Source: Bacteroidales bacterium
GTDB taxonomy: Bacteria; Bacteroidota; Bacteroidia; Bacteroidales; UBA12077
DNA: 64,000 nucleotides
Assembly: GCA_028282785.1 (NCBI GenBank)
Contig: JANQHE010000065.1
Span: 1 to 64,000 of the forward strand
Reading direction: 5' to 3'
The position numbers and the translations under genes were made by a program. This document shows positions 19,492 to 28,006 of this stretch, one piece after another (the first letter of the stretch is position 1; every line of letters begins with the position of its first letter). The notes below the pieces were generated by a model. The model saw nothing but the letters and a program-made list of their open reading frames with translations. It was not told where the DNA came from and searched no databases.

Positions 19492-20112
19492 TTATATATT
19501 GTCTGAAAATATTTTAACCTGTTTAATAATTTCGCTTTTAACTTCTTTCCAATTGGTTGTTACAAACATGTTCGGGATTAAGTCTTTTTCCGCATCATCA
19601 AAATATGTTAAACTTTTTAAAACTAATATTTTTGAACCGTCCGCATACTTTTGATCGTAAAACTCAAGCATTTCTTCTAACGTATACTTTTTTAGTAAAA
19701 AAAACAGGTCGATAAAATCTTTCATTGACCCTCGGCCTGTAACTGCAGATAGTTTCATTGCGGCAATATCTTTAGGATGTGCAAGGTTAAACGAATCGTA
19801 TATGATTTCCTTTTCCAACCAGGGATATTTATAATTTACAATATCGGTTTTAATATTGTTTATTGTACAAGTGCAAATTGATTTTGAAAGAGAAATAATA
19901 TTTACTGGTCCGAATTTTGACAAAGTATCAAGAATTGTTTTGGGCTCAATTTCTATATTACCAAATAAATCAATATCAACAGATGTTCTATGCCCCATTT
20001 GTAATGCCAATGAGGTGCCACCCACCAATCTGAGATTAGAAAATTTATCATCCCTGTAAATTTTCTTTAGAAGTTCCAGTGTGCCGGGATAGATTGTTTT
20101 ATAGTGTAACAT
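19492..20112 (-). CDS. AbiEii/AbiGii-type nucleotidyltransferase toxin
   Basis: 206 residues from the ATG at 20112; an upstream in-frame start (20157) lies inside the preceding gene and is less family-like. The nucleotidyltransferase signature is clear: LVGGTSLALQMGHRTSVDIDLF, where GGT and D-x-D are the active-site residues (shown in part as GGTSLALQMGHRTSVDIDLF). The sequence KDIAAMKLSAVTGRGSMKDFIDLF matches the C-terminal part of AbiEii-like proteins. Family members are type IV toxins that modify tRNA or other acceptors. It overlaps the DUF6922-type gene upstream, its likely antidote. Confidence 0.85.
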   Translation of the reverse strand: MLHYKTIYPGTLELLKKIYRDDKFSNLRLVGGTSLALQMGHRTSVDIDLFGNIEIEPKTILDTLSKFGPVNIISLSKSICTCTINNIKTDIVNYKYPWLEKEIIYDSFNLAHPKDIAAMKLSAVTGRGSMKDFIDLFFLLKKYTLEEMLEFYDQKYADGSKILVLKSLTYFDDAEKDLIPNMFVTTNWKEVKSEIIKQVKIFSDNI

Positions 20113-20399
20113 CTGAATTCTTTTAATGGAGTATCGGTAATAACAGAAATAAAACAAGCAGTTTTTAAATCAAGTTCCCGGATGTTCTTTGCATATTTTG
20201 CAATGGCCTGTTTTCCGTAAAGTTTAGATATGAGTTGCCAATCTTTATAGAAACCGTAAATGAGCACCTTTTTAATGATATATTGAGTGTGCAAAGTAAG
20301 ATCAATATCATTTAACTTAACATCCCAAAATAAATGAACTGAGAAATCATGAATTGATATATTATTTTCGTTTTTCACAATAATTGATTTTATTGGCAT
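20067..20399 (-). CDS. DUF6922-like protein, probable antitoxin partner
   Basis: 110 residues with the pattern of DUF6922: HLFWDVKLNDIDL, then YIIKKVLIYGFYKDW and a LYGKQAIAKYAKNIRELDLKTACF segment. The gene overlaps the AbiEii-type toxin gene by 46 nt and precedes it, as an antitoxin gene would. Classical AbiEi with a winged helix is not present, so this is the alternative Bacteroidota arrangement. The antitoxin role is inferred from context. Confidence 0.7.
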   Translation of the reverse strand: MPIKSIIVKNENNISIHDFSVHLFWDVKLNDIDLTLHTQYIIKKVLIYGFYKDWQLISKLYGKQAIAKYAKNIRELDLKTACFISVITDTPLKEFRCYTIKQSIPAHWNF

Positions 20400-20547
20400 C
20401 GCTACAAAGATATTAATTTTCGCTCAAAAGCAATTAAACTTTTACCAGTTGGCATCCTGAATATGAAGGTACAAGCCCAGGTTGTCTAACTTGTAACTAT
20501 ACTGTACTCAAGAGTATATACTGATTACTGTTTGAATTTTGACAACA

Positions 20548-20991
20548 TTAGTTATCCCCGGCATACCACTCAGCATAGGAAGTTGCGGTTTCATGAAGTT
20601 TAATACTAAATAACTTTAGATGTTTCGGAAGGCTCTTTTGTAATTTACCTACAAAGTCGATCACCATATTTTCACAGGTTGGTTGGTAATCGACAATGTA
20701 TTGTTTTTTAAACATCTGGTTATCCAGGTTCAAACTTTTAGTTGCTTTTTTGTTTAATGTAATGGCATGATCCATTGGATGAACAATTAGCTTATTCACT
20801 ATTTTCTTAAGATCTCCAAAATCAATCACCATACCATTTTTAGGATTTTTATCATCTTTAATTGGTTCACCAATAACAGTAACAAACATTCGATAAGAGT
20901 GGCCATGAATATTGGCACAAGGTCCATCATAATTCCACAATGCATGCGCAATTTCGAAATTGAACTCTTTTGTTACCCGTATTTTTACCAT
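20548..20991 (-). CDS. queD: 6-carboxytetrahydropterin synthase QueD
   Basis: 147 residues of the PTPS/QueD family. Zinc ligands lie in FEIAHAL and NIHGHSYR, the catalytic Cys in PCANIHGH, and the substrate-binding Glu in KLHETATSYAEWYAG. QueD converts dihydroneopterin triphosphate to 6-carboxytetrahydropterin in queuosine synthesis. Other queuosine genes are not in the window. Length is slightly above the family average because of an insertion with the PIKDDKNPKNG loop. Confidence 0.92.
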   Translation of the reverse strand: MVKIRVTKEFNFEIAHALWNYDGPCANIHGHSYRMFVTVIGEPIKDDKNPKNGMVIDFGDLKKIVNKLIVHPMDHAITLNKKATKSLNLDNQMFKKQYIVDYQPTCENMVIDFVGKLQKSLPKHLKLFSIKLHETATSYAEWYAGDN

Positions 20992-21046
20992 TGTTAATGA
21001 TTTGATATCTTATACAAAGATATAACACAATTGTTGAATTATATCC

Positions 21047-21084
21047 AAAAAGAAAAAACCATTCAAAGATCGATTGAATGGTTT
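21047..21084 (-). terminator. Intrinsic terminator after the ArsR-type gene
   Basis: On the minus strand, arms AAACCATTCAA and TTTGAATGGTTT enclose a short loop and are followed by a T-rich run. It lies 23 nt past the stop codon. Confidence 0.75.
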
Positions 21085-21106
21085 AATAATTATTTTTAAA
21101 ATGGTA

Positions 21107-21406
21107 CTAACCCATTGTACACTTACTAACACAATTAACAATATTACTTAAATTTGCATGCTTCAAAAAGTAATATGTATTTTTACCTTCTCTTTTTGAA
21201 CATAATACACCTTTATCTTTTAAGATTCCTAAATGATGCGATGTAGTTGATTGCTCAATTTTTAACAATTCATGAATTTCGGTAACAGTTAATTTCTTTC
21301 CATCTTCTAAATAACTAAGTATAGCAATTCTCATTGGATGAGCTATTGCCTTTAGCATGTTTGCTGCTTCTTCTAACTGTTCTATTGTCAGATCTTTAAT
21401 ATGCAT
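21107..21406 (-). CDS. ArsR/SmtB-family transcriptional regulator
   Basis: 99 residues, nearly all winged-helix: AIAHPMRIAILSYLEDGK, recognition helix EQSTTSHHLGILKDKGVL, wing REGKNTYYFL. It ends with VNCVSKCTMG, so two Cys spaced C-x3-C could form a metal or redox sensor. That is inference, since no metal gene is adjacent. The gene has its own promoter element (21441-21448) and terminator, so it is a single-gene unit. Confidence 0.88.
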   Translation of the reverse strand: MHIKDLTIEQLEEAANMLKAIAHPMRIAILSYLEDGKKLTVTEIHELLKIEQSTTSHHLGILKDKGVLCSKREGKNTYYFLKHANLSNIVNCVSKCTMG

Positions 21407-21440
21407 TTTAATTCATCAATTTTGGTTAATTAGACAAATG

Positions 21441-21448
21441 CAAATATA
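21441..21448 (-). promoter_or_regulatory. Bacteroidota-type -7 element for the ArsR-type gene
   Basis: Minus strand TATATTTG fits TAnnTTTG, 35 nt upstream of the ATG at 21406. Confidence 0.45.
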
Positions 21449-21625
21449 TAAATATATTATTTTAAAATCGTGATAATAATCAGAATTTTGCAATTTATAT
21501 ATGAGCATGAGCAAATTAGCATATTTTTATAACTTCGGATTATGAATGGTTTATTTCTCTGCCTGAACAGCTTTATAAGATAATTGTTTAATATTAATTA
21601 AAGATTTGAACCGGGATATAATTAC

Positions 21626-21633
21626 TATATTTG
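21626..21633 (+). promoter_or_regulatory. Bacteroidota-type promoter for the polyprenyl synthase gene
   Basis: TATATTTG fits TAnnTTTG, with TTTG at 21605-21608 as a possible -33 element, 18 nt before the ATG at 21652. Confidence 0.5.
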
Positions 21634-21651
21634 AAGAATTATTTTTGAAAT

Positions 21652-22629
21652 ATGTCAATAGTAGAAAAAATAAAAGCACCGATAAAAACAGAAATGGAAA
21701 AATTTGAACCATTTTTCCGTTCTTCAATGCAAACAAAGGTTCCTTTGTTAAATGTTATTATGAATTACATTCTCCGAAGAAAGGGAAAACAAATGCGTCC
21801 GATGTTTGTATTTCTGACTTCTAAAATGTTACAAGATGATGTTAAGGAATCTACTTATACAGCTGCATCATTAATTGAATTATTACATACTGCAACACTT
21901 ATTCACGATGATGTTGTAGATGAAGCATATGAACGACGTGGATTTTTCTCGATAAATGCATTATGGAAATCAAAGGTTAGTGTTTTGGTGGGTGATTATC
22001 TTTTGTCAAAAGGGCTTCTTTTAGCTGTTGATAATAATGAATACGAATTATTAAAAATTGTTTCGGTAGCGGTAAAGGAGATGAGCGAAGGCGAATTATT
22101 GCAGATCCAACAGTCCAGAAAACTAACAATTACAGAAGAAATTTATTCTGATATAATTCGTAAAAAAACAGCGGCTTTAATTGCTGCATGCACTGCTTGT
22201 GGAGCAAAATCGACAGGTGCTGATGAGGAAATGGTTGAGAAAATGCGTTTGTTTGGAGAATATACGGGAATGGCTTTCCAGATTAAAGATGATTTGCTTG
22301 ATTACCAAAATAATGGAAATATTGGTAAACCATCCGGAAACGATATCAAAGAGAAAAAACTTACCTTACCAATTATTCATGTTTTAAATCATGTTTCAAA
22401 CGGAGATAAAAAGAGAATTCTTAGGATAGTAAAGCGCCACAATAAGAATAAGAAAAAAGTCCAGGAAGTAATTGATTTCGTGGTTCAGAATGGAGGGCTG
22501 GATTATACCATAGAAAAAATGCATGAATACCAACAAAAAGCCCTTGAAATTCTTAAAGACATACCTGACAGCGAATCAAAACAATCAATGATTGAGTTGG
22601 TAAACTATGTGGTAAATAGAAAAAAATAA
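21652..22629 (+). CDS. All-trans polyprenyl diphosphate synthase
   Basis: 325 residues with both Asp-rich motifs of trans-prenyltransferases: LIHDDVVDEAYERRG (near residue 85) and IKDDLLDYQ (near 215), plus the GKQMRPMF start of the fold. The enzyme extends farnesyl diphosphate with IPP to a long chain, probably for menaquinone. Chain length cannot be read from the sequence with confidence. Monocistronic. Confidence 0.92.
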   Translation: MSIVEKIKAPIKTEMEKFEPFFRSSMQTKVPLLNVIMNYILRRKGKQMRPMFVFLTSKMLQDDVKESTYTAASLIELLHTATLIHDDVVDEAYERRGFFSINALWKSKVSVLVGDYLLSKGLLLAVDNNEYELLKIVSVAVKEMSEGELLQIQQSRKLTITEEIYSDIIRKKTAALIAACTACGAKSTGADEEMVEKMRLFGEYTGMAFQIKDDLLDYQNNGNIGKPSGNDIKEKKLTLPIIHVLNHVSNGDKKRILRIVKRHNKNKKKVQEVIDFVVQNGGLDYTIEKMHEYQQKALEILKDIPDSESKQSMIELVNYVVNRKK

Positions 22630-22638
22630 AATCAAGGT

Positions 22639-22725
22639 TGTCATTACGAGCGAAGTGAAGTAATCTTTTTATGAGATTGTCTGCCTGTCTTCCTTCGACA
22701 GATAAATGGGCAGACAGGCCAGTGT
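22639..22725. repeat. Dispersed intergenic repeat with inverted arms
   Basis: Begins TGTCATTACGAGCGAAGTGA and carries the inverted arms GCCTGTCT (22683-22690) and AGACAGGC (22712-22719). Related inverted cores occur at 40423-40438 (CCTGTCTGCCGACAGG) and, more distantly, near 56960. It resembles the non-coding dispersed REP-like repeats common in this phylum. Confidence 0.6.
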
Positions 22726-22812
22726 TGATTTTCAGTTGCTTAACCTTTTAGGGCTTGAGCAAAAAGTAACTGAAAATTTATAGTTTAACTTTTTAACAGC
22801 AGCTAGGGGATT

Positions 22813-23682
22813 TTAAAAGTATTGAATCTCTTTTTGATAAATATCAGAAAGTAAATTATTTGCCAGCCTGCTAGCTCCAATTCTAAATAGTTCCGGGTTT
22901 AACCATTCATCACCAAGATTTTCTTTCACAATTGCAAAATATGCTAAGGCATCTTCTTTGTTTGCTATTCCTCCTGCAGGTTTTATACCAACTTTTTTAC
23001 CTGTTTTTTCGTGGAACATTTTTATCGCTTTGGTCATAACATAAACAGCATCAACAGTTGCAGCAGGATTTTGTTTTCCTGTGGAAGTTTTTATAAAGTC
23101 GGCGCCTGCCTCCATAGATAAAATACTAGCCTCCCAAACCTGCTGATGCGATTTTAATGCTCCTGATTCAAGTATTACTTTCAAATGATTTTCACCAATA
23201 GCTGATTTAATGTCTTTTATTTCTTTAAAACAATATTCAAGATCTCCATCGAAGAATTTACCAACCGATAAAACAATGTCAATTTCTGTTGCTCCTGCTT
23301 GAATGGCTTGCTTACATTCGTCAACCTTAATATCAAGAAATGTTTGCGATGAAGGAAACCCTCCACCAACCGATGCTAAACCCAACTTGTCAATGTTTAT
23401 ATTTTCTTTTACACAACTAACCATGCTTGGGAAAACGCAAATCGCGGCAACATTTGGCATTTCTGAGAAGTGGTTACTAAACTCGTTAACTTTAGTAGCC
23501 ATCGATGCTATTTTATCAATATTGTCTTCTGTATTTAAGCTTGTTAAATCCATTAAACTAAATATTTTCTTTAAATTTTCTGTGCTTGCATATTGGTGAC
23601 TGTTATTTGCTATAACAGCAACTTTTTGCTCAATATCTTCATTTAGAAAATCAGCATTGTATTTTTCCAGTAATTCTTTCAT
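22813..23682 (-). CDS. deoC: Deoxyribose-phosphate aldolase
   Basis: 289 residues. The Schiff-base Lys lies in ADFIKTSTGK and the second Lys in VGIKPAGGI; the strand EIDIVLSVG is also typical. It cleaves deoxyribose 5-phosphate to acetaldehyde and glyceraldehyde 3-phosphate. It is the last gene of a four-gene minus-strand operon (dtd, MFS, mazG-like, deoC) with gaps or overlaps of a few bases, linking it to nucleotide turnover. Confidence 0.95.
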   Translation of the reverse strand: MKELLEKYNADFLNEDIEQKVAVIANNSHQYASTENLKKIFSLMDLTSLNTEDNIDKIASMATKVNEFSNHFSEMPNVAAICVFPSMVSCVKENINIDKLGLASVGGGFPSSQTFLDIKVDECKQAIQAGATEIDIVLSVGKFFDGDLEYCFKEIKDIKSAIGENHLKVILESGALKSHQQVWEASILSMEAGADFIKTSTGKQNPAATVDAVYVMTKAIKMFHEKTGKKVGIKPAGGIANKEDALAYFAIVKENLGDEWLNPELFRIGASRLANNLLSDIYQKEIQYF

Positions 23683-23685
23683 ATA

Positions 23686-24012
23686 TTATTTTAGTTTTTC
23701 ATTATTCCGATGCCTGGTAGCATCCCTGTTTGTTTTTTTATCAAGGTTCTTAATCAGAGCGTCCGTCAAATTTACGCCTGTTTGATTTGCTATGCAAATT
23801 AAAACAAAAAGTACATCTGCTATTTCCTCTTCTAATTTTTTTTCCTTATCACTTTCTTTGAATGATTGCTCTCCATATTTACGTGCAATAATTCTGGCAA
23901 GCTCACCTACTTCTTCTGTAAGTAAAGCCATATTGGTAAGTTCATTGAAATAACGAACACCGTATTTTTTAATCCATTGGTCAATTTTATCTTGTGCTTC
24001 TTGAATGGTCAT
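23686..24012 (-). CDS. MazG-like nucleotide pyrophosphohydrolase
   Basis: 108 residues with the MazG helical motif EEVGELARIIARKYGEQSF and the second acidic helix EEEIADVLFVLICIANQTG. Members hydrolyse NTPs or dNTPs to monophosphates, cleaning the pool. It overlaps the MFS gene by 26 nt and is 3 nt before deoC. Confidence 0.9.
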   Translation of the reverse strand: MTIQEAQDKIDQWIKKYGVRYFNELTNMALLTEEVGELARIIARKYGEQSFKESDKEKKLEEEIADVLFVLICIANQTGVNLTDALIKNLDKKTNRDATRHRNNEKLK

Positions 24013-25393
24013 GTATTTTAAATTTAATTCGTTTGTATGAAGTATAAATTGCTATAAATGAAAATATAGTAAACGAAACAAGTATTGTTCTTGTTCCTAA
24101 TATAAACTCGGAAAAATTTGCTTCTTTTATGGTGGTATTACCTAAAATAATTGAAAAAATCATGGTAGTTATTCCCATACTCGACATTTGTCCAACTATA
24201 CGCATGGTACCAATGGCACCGGATGCTAACCCATAATCTTTTTTTTCAACGGAGCTCATGATATCATTTGTATTTGGAGATGAAAAAAGAGCATATCCGA
24301 TACCAAAAATCATAAGTAACGGGATTATAAACCAAATACTGCTGTTTTCTTGTATGAATGATAAAAGTAGCAGGCCGATTATTATAAAAACGATGCCCAC
24401 CGTTGCAACTTTTCCGGGGTTTATTTTATCGGATAGTTTACCTGCTAAAGGAGAAAAGGCCGCCATTAATACAGGCTGAATAATAATTATTTGTCCGGTT
24501 TGCAAAGGATTTAAACCTTTAATATATTGTAAAAAAAGACTTAATAAGAAACTAGTTGCAAAAGTTGATGCATAAACTATCAATGCAGTATAATTAGAAT
24601 ATGCAAATATTTTATTTTCTTGAAAAAGCTTAATATTAATAACAGGATAATTCTGATTTTTTTCAAATACAATAAATATTATCGTACAAATTACTCCTGT
24701 TAAAGTTAGTATTATTCCATTTATTTCAGGGAGCTTTGTAAATCCATATATCAAGGAAACAATGGCAACACTAAAAATTAACGATCCTTTCCAATCAAAC
24801 GGTTCCTTTTTAAGAACCGATAAATCTTCTTTTAAAAAGATCAGACTCAAAATTAATGACAGTATAGCAAAAGGAATTGTAAACAAAAAAATACTTTCCC
24901 AACCATATGTTTTAATCAAAATTCCACCTAAAAAAGGACCGAGAGTAAGGCCAATATATACTGCAGCTACTACAATACCAATTGCTTTACCTCGTATTTC
25001 TCTTGGAAAAACCGATGTTATAATCGCCATGATAGATGCCGTAATTAAAGCACCTCCCATTCCTTGAAAAATACGCATTGTAATTAATATTGAAATATTG
25101 GGAGAAAACGCACAAAAGAAGGAAGATACGGCAAAAATAATCAGGCCCCAGTTAAAAACTTTCTTTCTTCCGATTATATCAGCAATTCTACCAAATGGAG
25201 CTAAAAAAACTGCAGCCGATAAAAGAAATGAAGTTGTAACCCAGCTGAGTTCCACTGCTGTTGCAGTAAAATCTTTTCCAATAGAAGGTAGGGCAATATT
25301 ATTGGCAGATCCTATAAACGGAGTTAAAAACGATGCAAATGAGGTAACAATTAATGTTATTCTTTGTAATGGTTTTGTTGAATTTAATGACAT
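23987..25393 (-). CDS. MFS transporter (DHA2/EmrB type drug efflux)
   Basis: 468 residues with about 14 hydrophobic helices. Signatures: LAPFGRIADIIGRKKVFNWG (motif A) near residue 65 and GAALITASIMAII in the next helices; VVAAVYIGLTLGPFLGGILI matches the family motif C (shown here in part: GLTLGPFLGGILI). Predicted proton-driven exporter in the inner membrane. Located 1 nt after dtd and overlapping the mazG-like gene, so it is in the same transcript; the substrate is unknown. Confidence 0.88.
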   Translation of the reverse strand: MSLNSTKPLQRITLIVTSFASFLTPFIGSANNIALPSIGKDFTATAVELSWVTTSFLLSAAVFLAPFGRIADIIGRKKVFNWGLIIFAVSSFFCAFSPNISILITMRIFQGMGGALITASIMAIITSVFPREIRGKAIGIVVAAVYIGLTLGPFLGGILIKTYGWESIFLFTIPFAILSLILSLIFLKEDLSVLKKEPFDWKGSLIFSVAIVSLIYGFTKLPEINGIILTLTGVICTIIFIVFEKNQNYPVINIKLFQENKIFAYSNYTALIVYASTFATSFLLSLFLQYIKGLNPLQTGQIIIIQPVLMAAFSPLAGKLSDKINPGKVATVGIVFIIIGLLLLSFIQENSSIWFIIPLLMIFGIGYALFSSPNTNDIMSSVEKKDYGLASGAIGTMRIVGQMSSMGITTMIFSIILGNTTIKEANFSEFILGTRTILVSFTIFSFIAIYTSYKRIKFKIHDHSRSTR

Positions 25394-25394
25394 A

Positions 25395-25847
25395 CTAAGC
25401 TTTGTTCTTTGAATCTATTATAATGGTTACAGGCCCGTCATTTTCTAATGCTACCTTCATATAAGCACCAAACTCACCGGTTTTTATTTCCTTACCCAAA
25501 TCTTTACCTAATTGCTCAACAAATTTTTTATATAATGGAACTGAGATTTCCGGTTTTGCAGCCTGTTGGTATGAAGGACGGTTTCCCTTTTTAGTTTTAG
25601 CATGTAATGTAAACTGACTAATAGTTAATATATCTCCGTCAACATCTTTAACCGATAAATTCATCACACCATCTTTGTCATCAAAAATCCGTAATTGTGT
25701 TATTTTATTACTTAACCAATTAATGTCATCTTCATTGTCTTCATTTTCGATTCCAACTAATATTAATAGACCGTTTTTTATTTCTGATTTTAATTTTTCT
25801 TCAACTGTTACAGAGGCTTGGTTTACTCTTTGAATTACAACTTTCAT
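25395..25847 (-). CDS. dtd: D-aminoacyl-tRNA deacylase
   Basis: 150 residues. Conserved motifs MKVVIQRVNQASVTV at the start, SQFTLHAKTKKGNRPSY in the middle and the cross-subunit motif NDGPVTIIIDS at the end. The enzyme removes D-amino acids (and glycine from tRNA-Ala) from mischarged tRNAs. First gene of the dtd-MFS-mazG-deoC operon. Confidence 0.96.
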   Translation of the reverse strand: MKVVIQRVNQASVTVEEKLKSEIKNGLLILVGIENEDNEDDINWLSNKITQLRIFDDKDGVMNLSVKDVDGDILTISQFTLHAKTKKGNRPSYQQAAKPEISVPLYKKFVEQLGKDLGKEIKTGEFGAYMKVALENDGPVTIIIDSKNKA

Positions 25848-26002
25848 TTATAGATAATTTAAATCTTTATTAATAGAAATTTAGATACATTTTCTAATAT
25901 TTACGAATGTAAATAATTACCATTAAAATCAGGGTTTATTACGATTATTTTTTTGTAACATTGTCACCTTTTTAACAGAATAACATTCTAATTTATAATA
26001 CG

Positions 26003-27919
26003 ATGAAGAAACTTTTACTTACAATGTTATCTGCATTTATTTTGCACTTTGCTTATACGCAAATTCCCTTGGGATATTACGACGATGCCAGTGGATTAAC
26101 AGGCGATGATTTAAAATCTGCGCTTCATAATATAATTGATGATCATACAGAAAAATCTTATGGAGATTTATGGGATATTCTTAAAGAATCAGATGAAGAT
26201 CCGGATAATAGCAGCAATTTTATTTTAATATATACAGGCCGGTCAATTTCAAATACATCTGGTTACCCTGATTTTAATAGGGAACACGTTTGGGCAAAAT
26301 CCCACGGTGATTTTGGGAATAATCCTCCGGCAGGAACTGATGCACATCATATAAGACCATCGGATGTATCTGTTAATTCGGATCGTGGTAATAAAGATTT
26401 TGATAACGGTGGAACACAACATTCTGAAGCAACCGGGTGTTATTGGGATTTTGATTCATGGGAACCTAGAGATGCCGTAAAAGGAGATGTAGCCAGAATG
26501 ATGTTTTATATGGCAGTGCGATACGAAGGAGATGTTTCTGGAGAACCGGACCTTGAACTTGTAGATTACATTACAGGGAGCACATCGAGTCCGATTTTTG
26601 GAAAACTAAACACCTTGTTAGAATGGCATAATGAGGACCCTGTCGATGATTTTGAAAGAAATAGAAACGAAGTAGTTTATTCGTATCAGAATAATAGAAA
26701 TCCTTTCATTGATCACCCGGAGTATGTTGCTGAAATATGGGGTGGTTCAGGAAACTCATTGCCTTCAATAGTATCGGTAAATTACACACCATCAAATCCA
26801 ACCTCAACTGATGAAGTTACAATCTCAGCAACTATAACGGATGCCGACGGGACTATTTCTTCAGCTAAACTGAAATGGGGAACTTCTACCGGCACATATC
26901 CAAACGAAGTTACAATGACAAATTCAAGTGATATTTATTCGGGAACGATCAGTTCACAAAACGAAGGAACAACTGTTTATTTCATTATTGAAGCTACCGA
27001 TAATGAATCAGGAGTTAATCAATCATCTGAGCAAAGTTATACTATTCAAAATATTTCAAATGAATTACCTTTAATTTCAAATATTAACTATTCACCAACA
27101 AATCCGGAAAGTACGGATGATGTTGAGGTGTTTGCGACCATGACCGATCCTGACGGAACAATTTCTATGGCGAAAGTAAAATGGGGCACTTCTACTGGAA
27201 ATTATTCGAATGAGCTATCAATGAGTAATTCCGGCGATACTTATTCGGCAGAAATTCCTTCTCAACCTGATGAGACAACAGTATATTTTATAGTCTATGC
27301 TGAAGATAACGAATCAGGTTCAAATAGTAGCTCTGAATATAGCTATACAGTTTCGGACCCGGAAAACCAAGTTCCGGTGGTTTCAGACGTTAATCTGGAT
27401 CCCCAAACTCCAACACAAGACGATAACGTAATTATTTCTTGTAGGGCAAGTGATTCTGATGGCTCCGTCGCAAGTGTTATACTTAAATGGAAATTAGAAT
27501 CGACATCTTATACGGATATTAGCATGAATTTTTCGGGAGGAAAATATTATGGTCAAATTACAAAACAAGATGTTGGTGAAACAGTTACTTATTCGATCGT
27601 AGCCGAAGACGAGATGGGATTACAAGGAACATATAACGATAGTTACCAGGTTTCACAATCCAGCAATATAAGCGATATTAATCAAAAATTAATTAAAGTA
27701 TATCCAAACCCTGCAAAAGAATTTCTAAATATTGAAACTCAAGTTGATAAAATTGATTTTATACTTTTATATAATGCTTTAGGTGAAATTGTTCTGAAAA
27801 TAAACGATATAGATAATAATAAATATACTATAAGTTTAGGTAAAATTAAAACAGGTATTTATATTCTGCAAGTTGTATCCGATGACAAAACACATGCCCA
27901 AAAAATAATGATTAAATAG
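26003..27919 (+). CDS. Secreted endonuclease I with T9SS sorting domain
   Basis: 638 residues. Signal peptide (LLLTMLSAFILHFAYT), then an Endonuclease_1 domain (about residues 20-240) with the sites FNREHVWAKSHGDF and GTDAHHIRPSDVSVNSDRGN (both shown as they appear), matching the His/Asn metal site of EndA-type nucleases. Three fibronectin-like or Big-like repeats follow (about 250-545). The end is a type IX secretion sorting domain (KVYPNPAKEFLNIET ... GIYILQV). Expected to be exported or surface-bound and to cut nucleic acids for feeding. Confidence 0.92.
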   Translation: MKKLLLTMLSAFILHFAYTQIPLGYYDDASGLTGDDLKSALHNIIDDHTEKSYGDLWDILKESDEDPDNSSNFILIYTGRSISNTSGYPDFNREHVWAKSHGDFGNNPPAGTDAHHIRPSDVSVNSDRGNKDFDNGGTQHSEATGCYWDFDSWEPRDAVKGDVARMMFYMAVRYEGDVSGEPDLELVDYITGSTSSPIFGKLNTLLEWHNEDPVDDFERNRNEVVYSYQNNRNPFIDHPEYVAEIWGGSGNSLPSIVSVNYTPSNPTSTDEVTISATITDADGTISSAKLKWGTSTGTYPNEVTMTNSSDIYSGTISSQNEGTTVYFIIEATDNESGVNQSSEQSYTIQNISNELPLISNINYSPTNPESTDDVEVFATMTDPDGTISMAKVKWGTSTGNYSNELSMSNSGDTYSAEIPSQPDETTVYFIVYAEDNESGSNSSSEYSYTVSDPENQVPVVSDVNLDPQTPTQDDNVIISCRASDSDGSVASVILKWKLESTSYTDISMNFSGGKYYGQITKQDVGETVTYSIVAEDEMGLQGTYNDSYQVSQSSNISDINQKLIKVYPNPAKEFLNIETQVDKIDFILLYNALGEIVLKINDIDNNKYTISLGKIKTGIYILQVVSDDKTHAQKIMIK

Positions 27920-27925
27920 AAAATG

Positions 27926-27970
27926 AAAAGAGGCTTCTATGTTGTAAAGCAAGTAGAAGCCTCTTTTTTT
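27926..27970 (+). terminator. Intrinsic terminator after endonuclease I
   Basis: Arms AAAAGAGGCTTCTA (27926-27939) and TAGAAGCCTCTTTT (27954-27967) make a 14-bp stem ending in a T-run. It may also serve the opposing M16 genes. Confidence 0.85.
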
Positions 27971-28006
27971 AATACACAAAATTGCAAAAGGGTATTGTGT
28001 AATATA

